A stretch of DNA of 64,000 nucleotides from DAIOXA01 sp050949165 (lineage in GTDB: Bacteria > Bacillota > Proteinivoracia > UBA4975). The notes under the pieces are model-generated. The model was not told the origin of the DNA. It saw only the letters and a program-made list of their open reading frames with translations, and searched no databases. Positions 44,876-53,770 of this stretch are shown here, one piece after another (the stretch's first letter is position 1; the number at the start of each line of letters is the position of its first letter). Both the position numbers and the translations under genes were made by a program. The stretch covers positions 62,001 through 126,000 of the forward strand of contig JBMNFF010000001.1 of NCBI GenBank assembly GCA_050949165.1, written 5' to 3'.

Positions 44876-46144
44876 TTGAACTACGTCTTACTAGCCGCTC
44901 TGGGCGCCCTGGGCGCCATCATGGCCAACCGCGGCATCGCCGTCTTTAACGACGGCCTGCGCCCGGTGATGCCGGAATTCATCGAAGGCAGGATGAGCCG
45001 CCAGGAGCTGGCCGCCACCGCCTTCGCCATGAGTTTCGGCCTGGTCATCGGTTTCGGCATCCCAGTCTCCATTGCCGCCAGCATAATCCTCATCCATTCG
45101 GTCTTCCTGGGCACAGATATCATCGGGACATCCACCCCCAGCGGCAAAGCTGGCTTTGTCCTGGCTGGGGTCATCGGCGCCGCCTACGGCCTGGGCATCC
45201 TGGTGGGCTTGCAATTCATCGTCGATATCTTTGGCAAGCTGCCGGTGGACTTCATGGGCAATTTAGGCGCCGTCAGCGCCCCGGTGGTGGCAGCCTTCGC
45301 CGCTTTCCCCGCCTTGGCCACGGGAATGCAGTACGGTTACAAGAAGGGACTGCTGACTCTGCTCTTTTCCTTGCTGGCAAGGCAGTTGGCGGTCTGGATC
45401 AGCCCCATCACCCTGGGTTCAGCTTCCATCACTCTGAACGCCGAGGGCTCCGCCCTGATTGTGGGCATGCTCTTCCTCCTCTTCTTTGCCATGTCCGAGA
45501 AGCCCAGCGGCGAAAGCGTCGACCTGGCCGCTCTCTTCAGCGACAGGATGAAGCGGATCAGGAAGAACGCGCCCTTCCTGATGGTGGTGGGCGGCTTGGT
45601 GGCTGCTGCAACCTCCTACGGCCTCCTGGCCGGCGATCCCATCTCCCTCAACCTCATGAGCGAAGGCAATCTCACCGATGCCGGTTTTGCCGCCCTGGCC
45701 CGGGCCATCGGCTTTATTCCCCTGATTGCCTCCACTGCCATCGCAACGGGGGTCTACGGGCCGGTGGGCATGACCTTTGTCTTCGCCGTCGGGCTCTTCA
45801 TCACCAATCCCATCCTGGCCGGCATCGTCGGCGCCGTAGTCATCGGTGCGGAGGTGCTCCTGCTGGATCGGGCGGCGGCTCTCCTGGACAGGTTCCCCGG
45901 CCTGCGCAATGCCGGCGACAACATCCGCAACGCCATGACCCGACTGCTGGAGGTGGCCCTGCTGGTGGGCGGCATGAACGCCGCCAACGCCATCGTGCCG
46001 GGACTGGGCTTCCTGGTGGTGGGCGGCCTCTTCATCCTCAACGACATCGCCGGCCGGCCGGTGGTCCGCATGGCTGTGGGGCCCATCGCGGCAATTTTGG
46101 TCGGCGTCCTGGCCAACATTCTCGCTCTGATTGGCCTGATCTAA
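44876..46144 (+). CDS. yhfT: YhfT-like membrane transporter
   Basis: This 422-residue integral membrane protein of about 11-12 segments is rich in glycine and alanine. The N-terminal MANRGIAVFNDGLRPVMPEF stretch is characteristic of the YhfT family. The transport substrate is unknown; the operon enzymes point to an amino-acid-like or phosphorylated amino compound. TTG at 44876 is seven bases after AAAGGAGG. With YhfU it may form a sugar-PTS-like or symporter pair. About 54 bases separate it from yhfU and 60 from the amidase gene. Confidence 0.87.
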   Translation: MNYVLLAALGALGAIMANRGIAVFNDGLRPVMPEFIEGRMSRQELAATAFAMSFGLVIGFGIPVSIAASIILIHSVFLGTDIIGTSTPSGKAGFVLAGVIGAAYGLGILVGLQFIVDIFGKLPVDFMGNLGAVSAPVVAAFAAFPALATGMQYGYKKGLLTLLFSLLARQLAVWISPITLGSASITLNAEGSALIVGMLFLLFFAMSEKPSGESVDLAALFSDRMKRIRKNAPFLMVVGGLVAAATSYGLLAGDPISLNLMSEGNLTDAGFAALARAIGFIPLIASTAIATGVYGPVGMTFVFAVGLFITNPILAGIVGAVVIGAEVLLLDRAAALLDRFPGLRNAGDNIRNAMTRLLEVALLVGGMNAANAIVPGLGFLVVGGLFILNDIAGRPVVRMAVGPIAAILVGVLANILALIGLI

Positions 46145-46204
46145 ATCCTGGAAAGGGGCTGCTCACAGCGTGCGGCCCCTTTATCGATAGAGAGGTGAGG
46201 AGAT

Positions 46205-47260
46205 ATGCAGGGAATAAGAGAGATGCACCGGGTGGCCAGGGCGGCCCTGGCGGCCCGGGATAGAATTGGGAGGGGCGTGGAGTATGCCCGCCGGGGCGTC
46301 CTGGATGAGGCCCTGGACAGCTTGAGCCGGGCTGCCAGTTTGCCCCTGGTTCTTTTCGGCGTCAAGGATACCGACCAAATCAGTCCCGACCTGGTCCAGC
46401 GGCTGGGAGAGCTGCCGGGCTACCTCTTTCACACCGTGGACGCCATGGCGCCGGGGGGGAGGGCGGTGGATCCCAACCTGGTCAACCCCCTGACGGGCAG
46501 GATGATGACCGGTTCCTCCAGCGGCGGCTGCCAGAACATCCTCCTGGGCATCAATGACCTGGCTTTGGCAACCGACGGTGGCGGCTCGGTACTGGCGCCG
46601 GCGCTGGCCACCGGCCTTTACAGCATCATGGCCAAGGGCTTGGGTCTCAAGGGCCGCCGCCCCCGGGTTTCTACCGACAATATCGAGTTTGTCCCCGGCA
46701 TCGGCCTGATTTCCCACTCGTACGAGATTTGCGCCCAGGCCGTAAGCCATTTGACGGGAGTTGAGGCCGGCGCAATCTCACCACCCCTGGTCGTCAGGCC
46801 CCGGGAGCCCGGACTGGCGCCCCTCCTGGAGGCGGTGCTGGCGGCTCTCGGCCCGGTCCCGGTGGTGGAACCCCCCGTTGCCTGTGACCGTCCTGGCCTC
46901 ATCGCCTTTGTACAGGAGCAGTTTGCCCGCTCTTCCCTGGTCCTGAGCTTCGAGGGCCCGGTGGACCTGCACGGATACGGGGATTCGGTGCTGGGCAGCT
47001 GGGGGGAAGGGGGCAGGGCCATGCAGGGCCGGGGCGGCAAGGACCTGCTCAAGGTGGCCAATATGGTGGATGCCACGGCGCTGTCGATTCCGGCCCTGGA
47101 GCTGGCCTGCGGCGTGCTGGTGCTGGCAGCGCCCGGCCGGGAAGCCGGCGGCGCGGCCCTGGCCCTGGGGGCAAAATTGGCGGCGGCACTGCCCCGGCCC
47201 CGGCTGTATGAAGAGTACTTCGGGCGGGCCGGGTCCCGGCCGGCGCCGGGCTACATCTAG
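46205..47260 (+). CDS. Amidase-signature family protein inserted in yhf operon
   Basis: The protein has 351 residues, about 100 fewer than usual amidases. The Ser-cisSer-Lys triad seems present: Lys in LFGVKDTDQ, serine in GSSSGGCQN, and serine in TDGGGSVLAPA. It should hydrolyse an amide or ester bond. ATG at 46205 follows GAGGTGAGG. It lies between yhfT and php, a position with no counterpart in the E. coli operon, so it may supply an extra hydrolysis step for the transported compound. The shortened C-terminal half probably changes substrate range. Confidence 0.8.
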   Translation: MQGIREMHRVARAALAARDRIGRGVEYARRGVLDEALDSLSRAASLPLVLFGVKDTDQISPDLVQRLGELPGYLFHTVDAMAPGGRAVDPNLVNPLTGRMMTGSSSGGCQNILLGINDLALATDGGGSVLAPALATGLYSIMAKGLGLKGRRPRVSTDNIEFVPGIGLISHSYEICAQAVSHLTGVEAGAISPPLVVRPREPGLAPLLEAVLAALGPVPVVEPPVACDRPGLIAFVQEQFARSSLVLSFEGPVDLHGYGDSVLGSWGEGGRAMQGRGGKDLLKVANMVDATALSIPALELACGVLVLAAPGREAGGAALALGAKLAAALPRPRLYEEYFGRAGSRPAPGYI

Positions 47261-47275
47261 GTGGAGGGAAGAATT

Positions 47276-48190
47276 ATGTACATCAATACTGTGCTGGGTC
47301 CGATAGCACCTGGTCAGTTGGGGCCAACCTATTGTCACGAGCATTTGAAACTGGATCTTTCGGGCCACAAGGGCGACCCCGATACCAGGTACGACGACTT
47401 GCCCGGTGTAGTGGACGAGCTCCAGGGACTGCGCCGGCAGGGGCTGGGCGCCGTGGTGGAGGTAAGTAATTGGGGCATGGGCCGGGATATCCCCGCCCTG
47501 GTTCGGGTGGCCGAGGCCACGGGACTGTATGTCATTCCCTCCACCGGGGTGTACAAAGAGCCCTTCCTGCCCCATTGGGTTGGGGAGCGGGACGAGGGGG
47601 AACTGGCGGCGGCCATGGTCAGGGAGATTCGCCAGGGCATCGACGACACCGGCGTCCGCGCCCATGTAATCGGCGAGGTGGGCTCCAGCGCTCAGGCCAT
47701 AGCTCCTTTGGAGGCCAAGGCCCTGCGGGCGGCGGCCAGGGCCAGTCTGGAGACGGGGCATCCCATCTACACCCACACCACCTTGGGCAGATTGGGGATG
47801 GAGCAGGTCAAGCTCTTTCGGGAAATGGGGATGGACCTCACCCGGGTGGTCATCGGCCACACCGACCTCAGCGACGATCCCGAAGCTCACCTGCGCCTGG
47901 CCGCCACAGGCTGTTACCTGGGCTTTGACACCGTGGGCAAGCTCAACTACCAGCCCGATGAGGTCAGGGCCCTGCGCATCAAGGACTTGGTGGAGCGGGG
48001 GCATGGCCAGCAGATCGTCCTCTCCCAGGACCTGACGAGAAAATCGCAGTTGCGGAGCCGGGGTGGCATCGGCTACGCCTACCTGCTGGAGAGCTTTGTG
48101 CCTCGGCTGCTGCAGTTGGGCTTAACCCGGGCCGATATCGATCTCATGCTAGTAGAAAATCCAGCCAGGTGGCTGGCAGTGGAGGGATAG
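47276..48190 (+). CDS. php: Phosphotriesterase homology protein (YhfV/Php)
   Basis: This 304-residue TIM-barrel metal hydrolase of the amidohydrolase superfamily has metal ligands in YCHEHLKLD (HxH), a bridging glutamate in VIGEVGSS in place of the carbamylated lysine of true phosphotriesterases, and histidines in THTTLG and GHTDLS. The final aspartate is in LSQDLT. The same Glu bridge is found in E. coli Php. The natural substrate is unknown; lactonase- or esterase-like activity is common in the family. ATG at 47276 follows GGTGGAGGG. It ends three bases before yhfS. Confidence 0.92.
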   Translation: MYINTVLGPIAPGQLGPTYCHEHLKLDLSGHKGDPDTRYDDLPGVVDELQGLRRQGLGAVVEVSNWGMGRDIPALVRVAEATGLYVIPSTGVYKEPFLPHWVGERDEGELAAAMVREIRQGIDDTGVRAHVIGEVGSSAQAIAPLEAKALRAAARASLETGHPIYTHTTLGRLGMEQVKLFREMGMDLTRVVIGHTDLSDDPEAHLRLAATGCYLGFDTVGKLNYQPDEVRALRIKDLVERGHGQQIVLSQDLTRKSQLRSRGGIGYAYLLESFVPRLLQLGLTRADIDLMLVENPARWLAVEG

Positions 48191-48193
48191 AGG

Positions 48194-49324
48194 ATGCAGG
48201 TGTACCCTTTGCAGACAATGAGTTTGGAAGCCGCCATGGAAGCCCAGTTCCGCCTGGTGGACACCATTCACAGGCACTTCAGTGGTCAGGAGTTCCTGAC
48301 TGCCGGCGATTACGGCCTCAGCCAGGGAGGACGGCCCCGGCAAACGGCCAAGGTGGAAGCAGTGCTGGCCCAGTATTTCGGGGGCGAGGATGCCGTGCTG
48401 GTACGGGGGGCGGGGACCGGCGCCCTGCGCCTGGCCCTGGCGGCGGCGGTGCCGCCGGGGGCGGAAATCCTGGTCCATGCCGCCCCCATCTACCCCACCA
48501 CAGAGGCTACTATTGCCATGATGGGCTTGCGTCCCCGGACGGCGGACTATAACGCACTGGACTTCTCCGGGGAGCTGCCCGACTATGCCCTAATCCAGCT
48601 CTCCCGCCAGGCGCCGGGGGACAGGTATGACGCCGGCCAGGTCATGGCCGCGCTGCGGGCCCGTAAGCCCGGGATCACCATCATCAGCGATGACAATTAT
48701 GTGGTCATGAAGCTGGCGCAAATCGGAGTGGGCCTGGGGGCCGACCTCAGCACCTTTTCCTGTTTCAAGCTGTTGGGCCCCCCGGGGGTCGGCTGCGTCG
48801 TGGGCAAGGGGGAGCTGGTGGAGAAGATTCGCCGCCTGAATTATTCCGGCGGCGCCCAGGTCCAAGGACCGGAGGCCATGGAGGTTCTCCGCTCCCTGGT
48901 CTATGCCCCGGTCAGCCTGGCCATCCAGGCCAGGCAGGGGGACAGGATTGTCCAGCTCCTGAACCGGGGCGCCGTCCCCGGGGTCAAGGAGGCCTGTATC
49001 GCCAACGCCCAATCCCGGGTGGTGCTGGTGGAGTTTGCCCGGCCGGTGGCCCGGCAGGTCCTGGCGGCGGCGGACAAGTACGGCTGCGCCACCTGGCCGG
49101 TGGGAGCCGAGTCCCGCTATGAAGTGACGGCCATGTTTTACCGGGTGTCGGGGACCTTTCTGGCTGAGAAGCCGGAATTAGCCGAGACCATGATCAGAAT
49201 CAATCCCATGCGGGCGGGAGCGGATACCGTGGTCCGCATCCTGAGGGAAATTATGGCAAGTATCGAAGAAGGGGAGTGGCGGACATGTTTCTGGAAGCGA
49301 CGGTGCAGCGGAATCCCGGACTGA
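48194..49324 (+). CDS. yhfS: YhfS-like PLP-dependent aminotransferase-fold enzyme
   Basis: This 376-residue fold-type I PLP enzyme, related to Cys/Met metabolism enzymes, has the PLP lysine in SCFKLLGPPG (near 195) and the aspartate that binds the pyridine nitrogen in ISDDNYV. The phosphate-binding loop is RGAGTGALRLAL. The reaction is not known; transamination, lyase or racemase chemistry on an amino acid is possible. ATG follows the php stop by three bases, and its 3' end overlaps yhfX by 40 bases. Confidence 0.88.
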   Translation: MQVYPLQTMSLEAAMEAQFRLVDTIHRHFSGQEFLTAGDYGLSQGGRPRQTAKVEAVLAQYFGGEDAVLVRGAGTGALRLALAAAVPPGAEILVHAAPIYPTTEATIAMMGLRPRTADYNALDFSGELPDYALIQLSRQAPGDRYDAGQVMAALRARKPGITIISDDNYVVMKLAQIGVGLGADLSTFSCFKLLGPPGVGCVVGKGELVEKIRRLNYSGGAQVQGPEAMEVLRSLVYAPVSLAIQARQGDRIVQLLNRGAVPGVKEACIANAQSRVVLVEFARPVARQVLAAADKYGCATWPVGAESRYEVTAMFYRVSGTFLAEKPELAETMIRINPMRAGADTVVRILREIMASIEEGEWRTCFWKRRCSGIPD

Positions 49325-50433
49325 TCGAGGCTGCCCTGCACCTGCACCGCCAAGGCCGCATTACTCCCAACACCTATGTAATCGACGTCGACGCCGTGGA
49401 GGCCAACGCCGCCGCCCTGGCCCGGACGGCCCGGGCCGAAGGGGTGCAGCTGTACATGATGACCAAACAGTTTGGCCGCAACCCCTGCTTAGCCAGGATA
49501 ATCGCCGGGGCAGGAATCGGGAAGGCGGTGGCGGTGGATCCCTGGGAGGCCCTGGCCCTGGCCAGGGCGGGAATTGCCCTGGGCAATGTGGGCAACCTGG
49601 TTCAAATTCCCCGGGGCATGTTGGCGGAGGTGCTGGCTTGCCGGCCCGAGGTGGTCACTGTTTTTTCCCTGGCCAAGGCCCGGGAGGTCTCGGAAGTTGC
49701 CGGGGATTTGGGAATTTGCCAACCCCTGCTCCTGCGGGTGGTGGGCCCCCAGGACTGGGTCTACGAGGGCCAGGTGGGGGGGATCGACCTGGACCGGTTG
49801 GAAGCAGTGGCCCGGGATATCGCCGCCCTGCCCAATCTGGAGATCGTCGGCGTCACGGCCTTTCCCTGTTACCTCTATAATGAGCAGAGCGGGCGGGTGG
49901 AGGCGACGCCCAACCTGGCCACGGTGCTGGCGGCGGCAGAGAGCTTGCGGGAGCAGGGCTTTGCCATCACCCAGGTCAACGCCCCCAGCAATACCTGTGT
50001 GGCGACAATCCCCCTGCTGGCCCGGGCTGGAGCCAGCCACGGCGAACCCGGCCACGCCCTGACGGGGACCACTCCCCTCCATGCCCAGGGGAGCCAGGCG
50101 GAACTGCCGGCTCTGGTCTACGTCAGCGAAGTGTCCCATCTCTATGGCGGCCGGGCCTATGTCTACGGAGGCGGATTTTACAGCCGCTCCCGGGTGCAGA
50201 AGGCCCTGGTAGGGGATCAATACCTTGCCGTGCAGCCGGTGCCCCCGGAGTACATTGATTATTACGGCGTCCTGGAGGCAACGGACAAGGTCAAGGTGGG
50301 AGAAGCCGCCATCTTCAGCTTTCGCACCCAGATCTTTGTCACCCGCTCGCGGGTGGCGCTGGTTCGGGGCTGCGGAGGAGGAAGGCCGGAACTCATGGGA
50401 ATTTACGATAATCTGGGCCGGGAGGTCCTATAG
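49285..50433 (+). CDS. yhfX: YhfX-like alanine-racemase-fold PLP enzyme
   Basis: This 382-residue fold-type III PLP enzyme has the N-terminal beta strand NTYVIDVDAVEANAAAL and a PLP lysine in MMTKQFGRNP (about 57). A TIM barrel is followed by a small beta domain. Racemase or decarboxylase activity on an amino acid is likely. ATG at 49285 lies eight bases after GGGGAG inside the end of yhfS, so production is coupled. It abuts yhfW with no gap. Confidence 0.88.
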   Translation: MFLEATVQRNPGLIEAALHLHRQGRITPNTYVIDVDAVEANAAALARTARAEGVQLYMMTKQFGRNPCLARIIAGAGIGKAVAVDPWEALALARAGIALGNVGNLVQIPRGMLAEVLACRPEVVTVFSLAKAREVSEVAGDLGICQPLLLRVVGPQDWVYEGQVGGIDLDRLEAVARDIAALPNLEIVGVTAFPCYLYNEQSGRVEATPNLATVLAAAESLREQGFAITQVNAPSNTCVATIPLLARAGASHGEPGHALTGTTPLHAQGSQAELPALVYVSEVSHLYGGRAYVYGGGFYSRSRVQKALVGDQYLAVQPVPPEYIDYYGVLEATDKVKVGEAAIFSFRTQIFVTRSRVALVRGCGGGRPELMGIYDNLGREVL

Positions 50434-51636
50434 ATGGCCAGGGCACTGTTATTGGTCATCGACAGTCTCGGCGTCGGGGCCATGGCCGACGTCGCCGAAA
50501 CCCGCCCTGCAGATTTGGGGGCCAACACCCTGGCCCGGGTGCTGGAGGCCAATCCCCAACTCCGCCTGCCCGCCCTGGAGACCATGGGCCTGGGGAGGGT
50601 GTTGAACCATCCCCGCCTGAATCCCGACAAGGCCCGCGGCGCCTGGGGAACCAACCGCCTGCAACACCAAGGGGCCGACAGCTACATGGGGCATCAGGAG
50701 CTGATGGGCTCCAATCCCCTGGCGCCGCAGCTGATAAGTTTTGCCCAGGTCAGCGCCCAGGTCAAGGCCGCCCTGGAGGCCCGGGGGCACGAAGTGAAGG
50801 TGCCGGACCCCCGGGGGGGCTGGCTGCTGGTGGACGATTTGGTGGTGGTGGCCGACAATATCGAGACGGACTACGGCCAGATCTACAATGTCACCGGGCC
50901 CTTGGACCAGATAGAATTCGCCGGAATCGAAAGGATTGGAGAAATCGTCCGGGCCGCCACCCAGGTCAGCCGGGTCATCGCCCTGGGCGGGGAAGGGGTC
51001 AGCCGGGACCAGATTCTGGCCAGTATCCGCACCCGGGAGGATGGCCTGACCGGTGTCGACTCGCCGGCTTCCGGGGTGTATAAGCGGGGGTACCGCTCCC
51101 GACACATGGGCTATGGCATCGACCCCGGGCGCCAACTGCCGGCAGCGGTGCTGGCGGCGGGCAGGCCGGTGGGCCTGGTGGGCAAGATGCAGGACATCAT
51201 CCACTGTCCCCGGGCCCAGCGGGTGCCGGCTGTGGCCACCGATCTGGTGCTCCGGGAGTTTGGCCGCCTTGCCCGGGAGTTGGAGGCGGGGCTGGTGGCG
51301 GCAACCATCCAGGAGACTGACCTGGCCGGCCATGCCCAGGATGCCCGCCAGTATGGGGCGCTCCTGGCCATGACCGATGCCTGGCTGGCGGAATTTTTGC
51401 CCACCCTGAGGCCCGGCGACCTGCTTGTCGTCACCGGCGACCACGGCAATGATCCCGGCATCGGCCATCCCCAGCACACCCGGGAAAAAACGCCCCTCCT
51501 GGTCTACGGCCCCGGCCTGAAAGTGGTGGATTTGGGCGAGCGCGCCACCCTTTCCGATATCGCCGCCACCCTGGCCCGACACTTGGGGGCGGCGGCCCCG
51601 GAAAACGGCTGCAGCTTTTATGAAAAATTGGATTAA
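50434..51636 (+). CDS. yhfW: YhfW-like phosphopentomutase-family metalloenzyme
   Basis: This 400-residue member of the alkaline phosphatase/phosphopentomutase (DeoB) superfamily has the first metal aspartate in VIDSLGVGAMAD and the distal metal site in TGDHGNDPGIGHPQHTRE. It should move or remove a phosphate on a sugar-like molecule. True DeoB acts on ribose-1-phosphate and does not share this operon. ATG at 50434 starts directly after the yhfX stop. It is the last gene of the operon, followed by a strong terminator. Confidence 0.9.
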   Translation: MARALLLVIDSLGVGAMADVAETRPADLGANTLARVLEANPQLRLPALETMGLGRVLNHPRLNPDKARGAWGTNRLQHQGADSYMGHQELMGSNPLAPQLISFAQVSAQVKAALEARGHEVKVPDPRGGWLLVDDLVVVADNIETDYGQIYNVTGPLDQIEFAGIERIGEIVRAATQVSRVIALGGEGVSRDQILASIRTREDGLTGVDSPASGVYKRGYRSRHMGYGIDPGRQLPAAVLAAGRPVGLVGKMQDIIHCPRAQRVPAVATDLVLREFGRLARELEAGLVAATIQETDLAGHAQDARQYGALLAMTDAWLAEFLPTLRPGDLLVVTGDHGNDPGIGHPQHTREKTPLLVYGPGLKVVDLGERATLSDIAATLARHLGAAAPENGCSFYEKLD

Positions 51637-51664
51637 AAAAGGGACCCTCGGGGGTCCCTCTTTT
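51635..51664 (+). terminator. Rho-independent terminator of yhf operon
   Basis: GGGACCC and GGGTCCC arms are preceded by an A-run and followed by CTCTTTTAT. The A-run makes it useful for the convergent dacF-like gene as well. Confidence 0.85.
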
Positions 51665-53012
51665 ATAAGCCGATGCGCCGGGTTCCGCCTTGGAAGACGA
51701 AGCGGCGGCGCCGCCTGCGCCGGCGTTGCTTGATGAGCAGTAGGACAGTCAGGCCCAGTCCCAGGCTTAGGCCTCCCGGCAGCAGGGCCTTGCGCCACCA
51801 GGGCATGGCGGCCACCGCCTGGGTGGCAAGCAGCTCGGTTCTGAACAGCTCCCGGCCGTCCAGGCTGAAGACGACCTCGCCCAGGACCTGGCCCTTCTCC
51901 AGGGGGGCCGACACCGTGCGGCTGTCAGCGGCAGCGGCGCCGCCGGGGCTCTGTCCCGGGGACTTGGGAAAGACGATGACGTCCTTTTCGATGCGAGGGA
52001 TGTCCGCCAGGGGGAAGGTGCTGCCGAATCCCTGGGCGGCGGTCAAATCTATGGTTTCGGGCTCATGGACGTCCTGGCCGCTGACCTTAACCGTGGCCAG
52101 GACCTGGTCTGCCTCCACCAGCTGTTGCCAGGCAAAGTTTTCAAAGCCGTATTCCAGAAGGGCGGTGGTATCCAGCCAGCGCCCGTCTTTGGAGGTGTTA
52201 AGGACCACGGCGATCAATTCCAGATCTCCCCTGGCGGCGGAGCCCACCATGCAGAAGCCGGCCTGGCCGGTGTAGCCGGTCTTGAGGCCGGTGGCATACT
52301 GGTACCCAAATTGATAGGGGCGAACCAGCTGGTTGGTATTGCCCCAGGGGCGGACATGGGGACCGGTCCAGGCCTCGGGAACATAGCGGCCGGTGGCCGC
52401 CACCTCCCGGATGAAGGGGTGCTCCAGGGCGGCCCGGGCAATCAGGGCCAGATCCCGGGCGGTGGTGTAATGCTCAGCCCTGTGGTAGCCGTCAGGAACG
52501 GTGAACTGGGTGGCGACGGCCCCCAACTCCCGGGCCCGCTGGTTCATCAGCTCGGCGAAGGCAGCCACGGCCTCCTGGACGCCGGCCCGGGGATCGCCCA
52601 GCCGGCGGCGGCCAAAGTGGACGGCAATGGTGTAGGCGGCGTCATTGCCGGAAGGGAGCATGAGACCGTATATCAGCTCCCGGAGGCTGATGGTGTCGCC
52701 CACCGATAGTCCGGCCTTGCTGCTGTCTATGGGGATGTGGAGCACTTCATTGCCCACGGTGATTACTTCGTCCAGGTCCCCCTGCTCTACAGCCACCAGG
52801 GCGGTGAGGATCTTGGTGGTGCTGGCGGGGTACATCTGCTTGTCCCCGTCCTTGGCATAGAGAATCTGGCCGGTCCGCTGGTCCATGAGGACGGCCGTCT
52901 CGGCATCCAGGGCAGGTGGTGCTGCCGCATATATAACAAAATCGCCGCCGGTCAGGCTGACCATGGTAAAGGCGACCAAGAATATCATAGCCAGAATGGA
53001 TAATTTTCTCAT
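51663..53012 (-). CDS. D-alanyl-D-alanine carboxypeptidase (DacF/PBP5-like)
   Basis: This 449-residue penicillin-binding protein trims the pentapeptide of peptidoglycan outside the membrane. A signal peptide (residues 1-28) is followed by the S11 domain with SxxK in ASTTK, SxN in SGND and KTG in LKTGYTG, then a PBP5-type beta domain and a C-terminal membrane anchor (LLPGGLSLGLGLTVLLLI) with a run of arginines inside. ATG at 53012 follows GAGGGG by eight bases. The layout matches DacF/DacB of spore formers; a vegetative or sporulation role cannot be told apart. Confidence 0.93.
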   Translation of the reverse strand: MRKLSILAMIFLVAFTMVSLTGGDFVIYAAAPPALDAETAVLMDQRTGQILYAKDGDKQMYPASTTKILTALVAVEQGDLDEVITVGNEVLHIPIDSSKAGLSVGDTISLRELIYGLMLPSGNDAAYTIAVHFGRRRLGDPRAGVQEAVAAFAELMNQRARELGAVATQFTVPDGYHRAEHYTTARDLALIARAALEHPFIREVAATGRYVPEAWTGPHVRPWGNTNQLVRPYQFGYQYATGLKTGYTGQAGFCMVGSAARGDLELIAVVLNTSKDGRWLDTTALLEYGFENFAWQQLVEADQVLATVKVSGQDVHEPETIDLTAAQGFGSTFPLADIPRIEKDVIVFPKSPGQSPGGAAAADSRTVSAPLEKGQVLGEVVFSLDGRELFRTELLATQAVAAMPWWRKALLPGGLSLGLGLTVLLLIKQRRRRRRRRFVFQGGTRRIGL

Positions 53013-53157
53013 CTTCGCTGCCCCTCGTGCTGTGTTCAACCTTTATTTTAAACGATAATGCCTGGAATGCCAATGGATTTGGCAAATCTATATTATGCCA
53101 AAAAGAACCGGAGATTATTCTCGGTCAAATTTTTCCTTACAGACTGTCTGCAGAGAC

Positions 53158-53212
53158 AAAAAAAGGGCTATTTCTTAGCCCAGAATATGAATAAGGGCCC
53201 CAGGCCCCTATT
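53158..53212 (-). terminator. Double hairpin terminator of the repeat-protein gene
   Basis: On the minus strand an AATAGGGGCC-type hairpin spans the stop codon (53190-53212). It is followed by GGGCT/AGCCC and seven T (53181-53158). Confidence 0.7.
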
Positions 53213-53693
53213 ATAATTTCAGGCGCAAACCCCTGGGCGCAGATTCCACAAACCAGAGGTAGGCGGCGCAACCCATGGCCGCCAGGAGAAGGGGATCAAC
53301 AGGGTCATCTGCCTGGAGAAAGAGGTCCAGGCCCAGGAAATCCTGGCCTATGCGCCCGGACAACTTTTCCCCATCCCAATTGAGCACGATATCCCGGGGC
53401 AAGAGGGAGACGCCCAATTTGCCGGTGAAGCCGCCCTCAATGGCCTCAAGTTCTACTGCGCATGTCTTGCCAATTTTGCCGTCGAGACCGGTTTCGGTTC
53501 GGACGAGGTTTATCGCCATGCTGTACAGCTTGGTCCCCACCCTGCCGGTAATCTCCTTGCCGTCGTCATGCAACCACAGATTGCCACCCTGAAATTTGCC
53601 GCCAATTCTGCCCTGGGCTTCGCTGCCGGTCACGTCTACATTGATGGAATAGCCCTTGTACGAGCCGCCGACCCTCCCTTGAACAGTCCCCAC
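53211..53693 (-). CDS. GxxG-repeat protein of unknown function
   Basis: The 160-residue protein is built of about six units of 19-22 residues, each starting G-[RK]-[IVL]-G: GRVGGSY, GRIGGKF, GRVGTKL, GKIGKTC, GKLGVSL, GRIGQDF. The pattern suggests a small beta-barrel or beta-roll made by internal duplication. There is no signal peptide; the last 30 residues are more hydrophobic (LLLAAMGCAAYLWFV) and may touch the membrane. GTG at 53693 follows AGAGGAGGT. It lies 77 bases after the aldo-keto reductase gene, possibly co-transcribed with it. Function unknown. Confidence 0.75.
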   Translation of the reverse strand: MGTVQGRVGGSYKGYSINVDVTGSEAQGRIGGKFQGGNLWLHDDGKEITGRVGTKLYSMAINLVRTETGLDGKIGKTCAVELEAIEGGFTGKLGVSLLPRDIVLNWDGEKLSGRIGQDFLGLDLFLQADDPVDPLLLAAMGCAAYLWFVESAPRGLRLKL

Positions 53694-53770
53694 GTCTATA
53701 CCTCCTCTGCAGGACTCTTAACTTAATGATAGCAGGAGTTGCTTTTTAGTTGTTGCGCAACCTGTATCGA

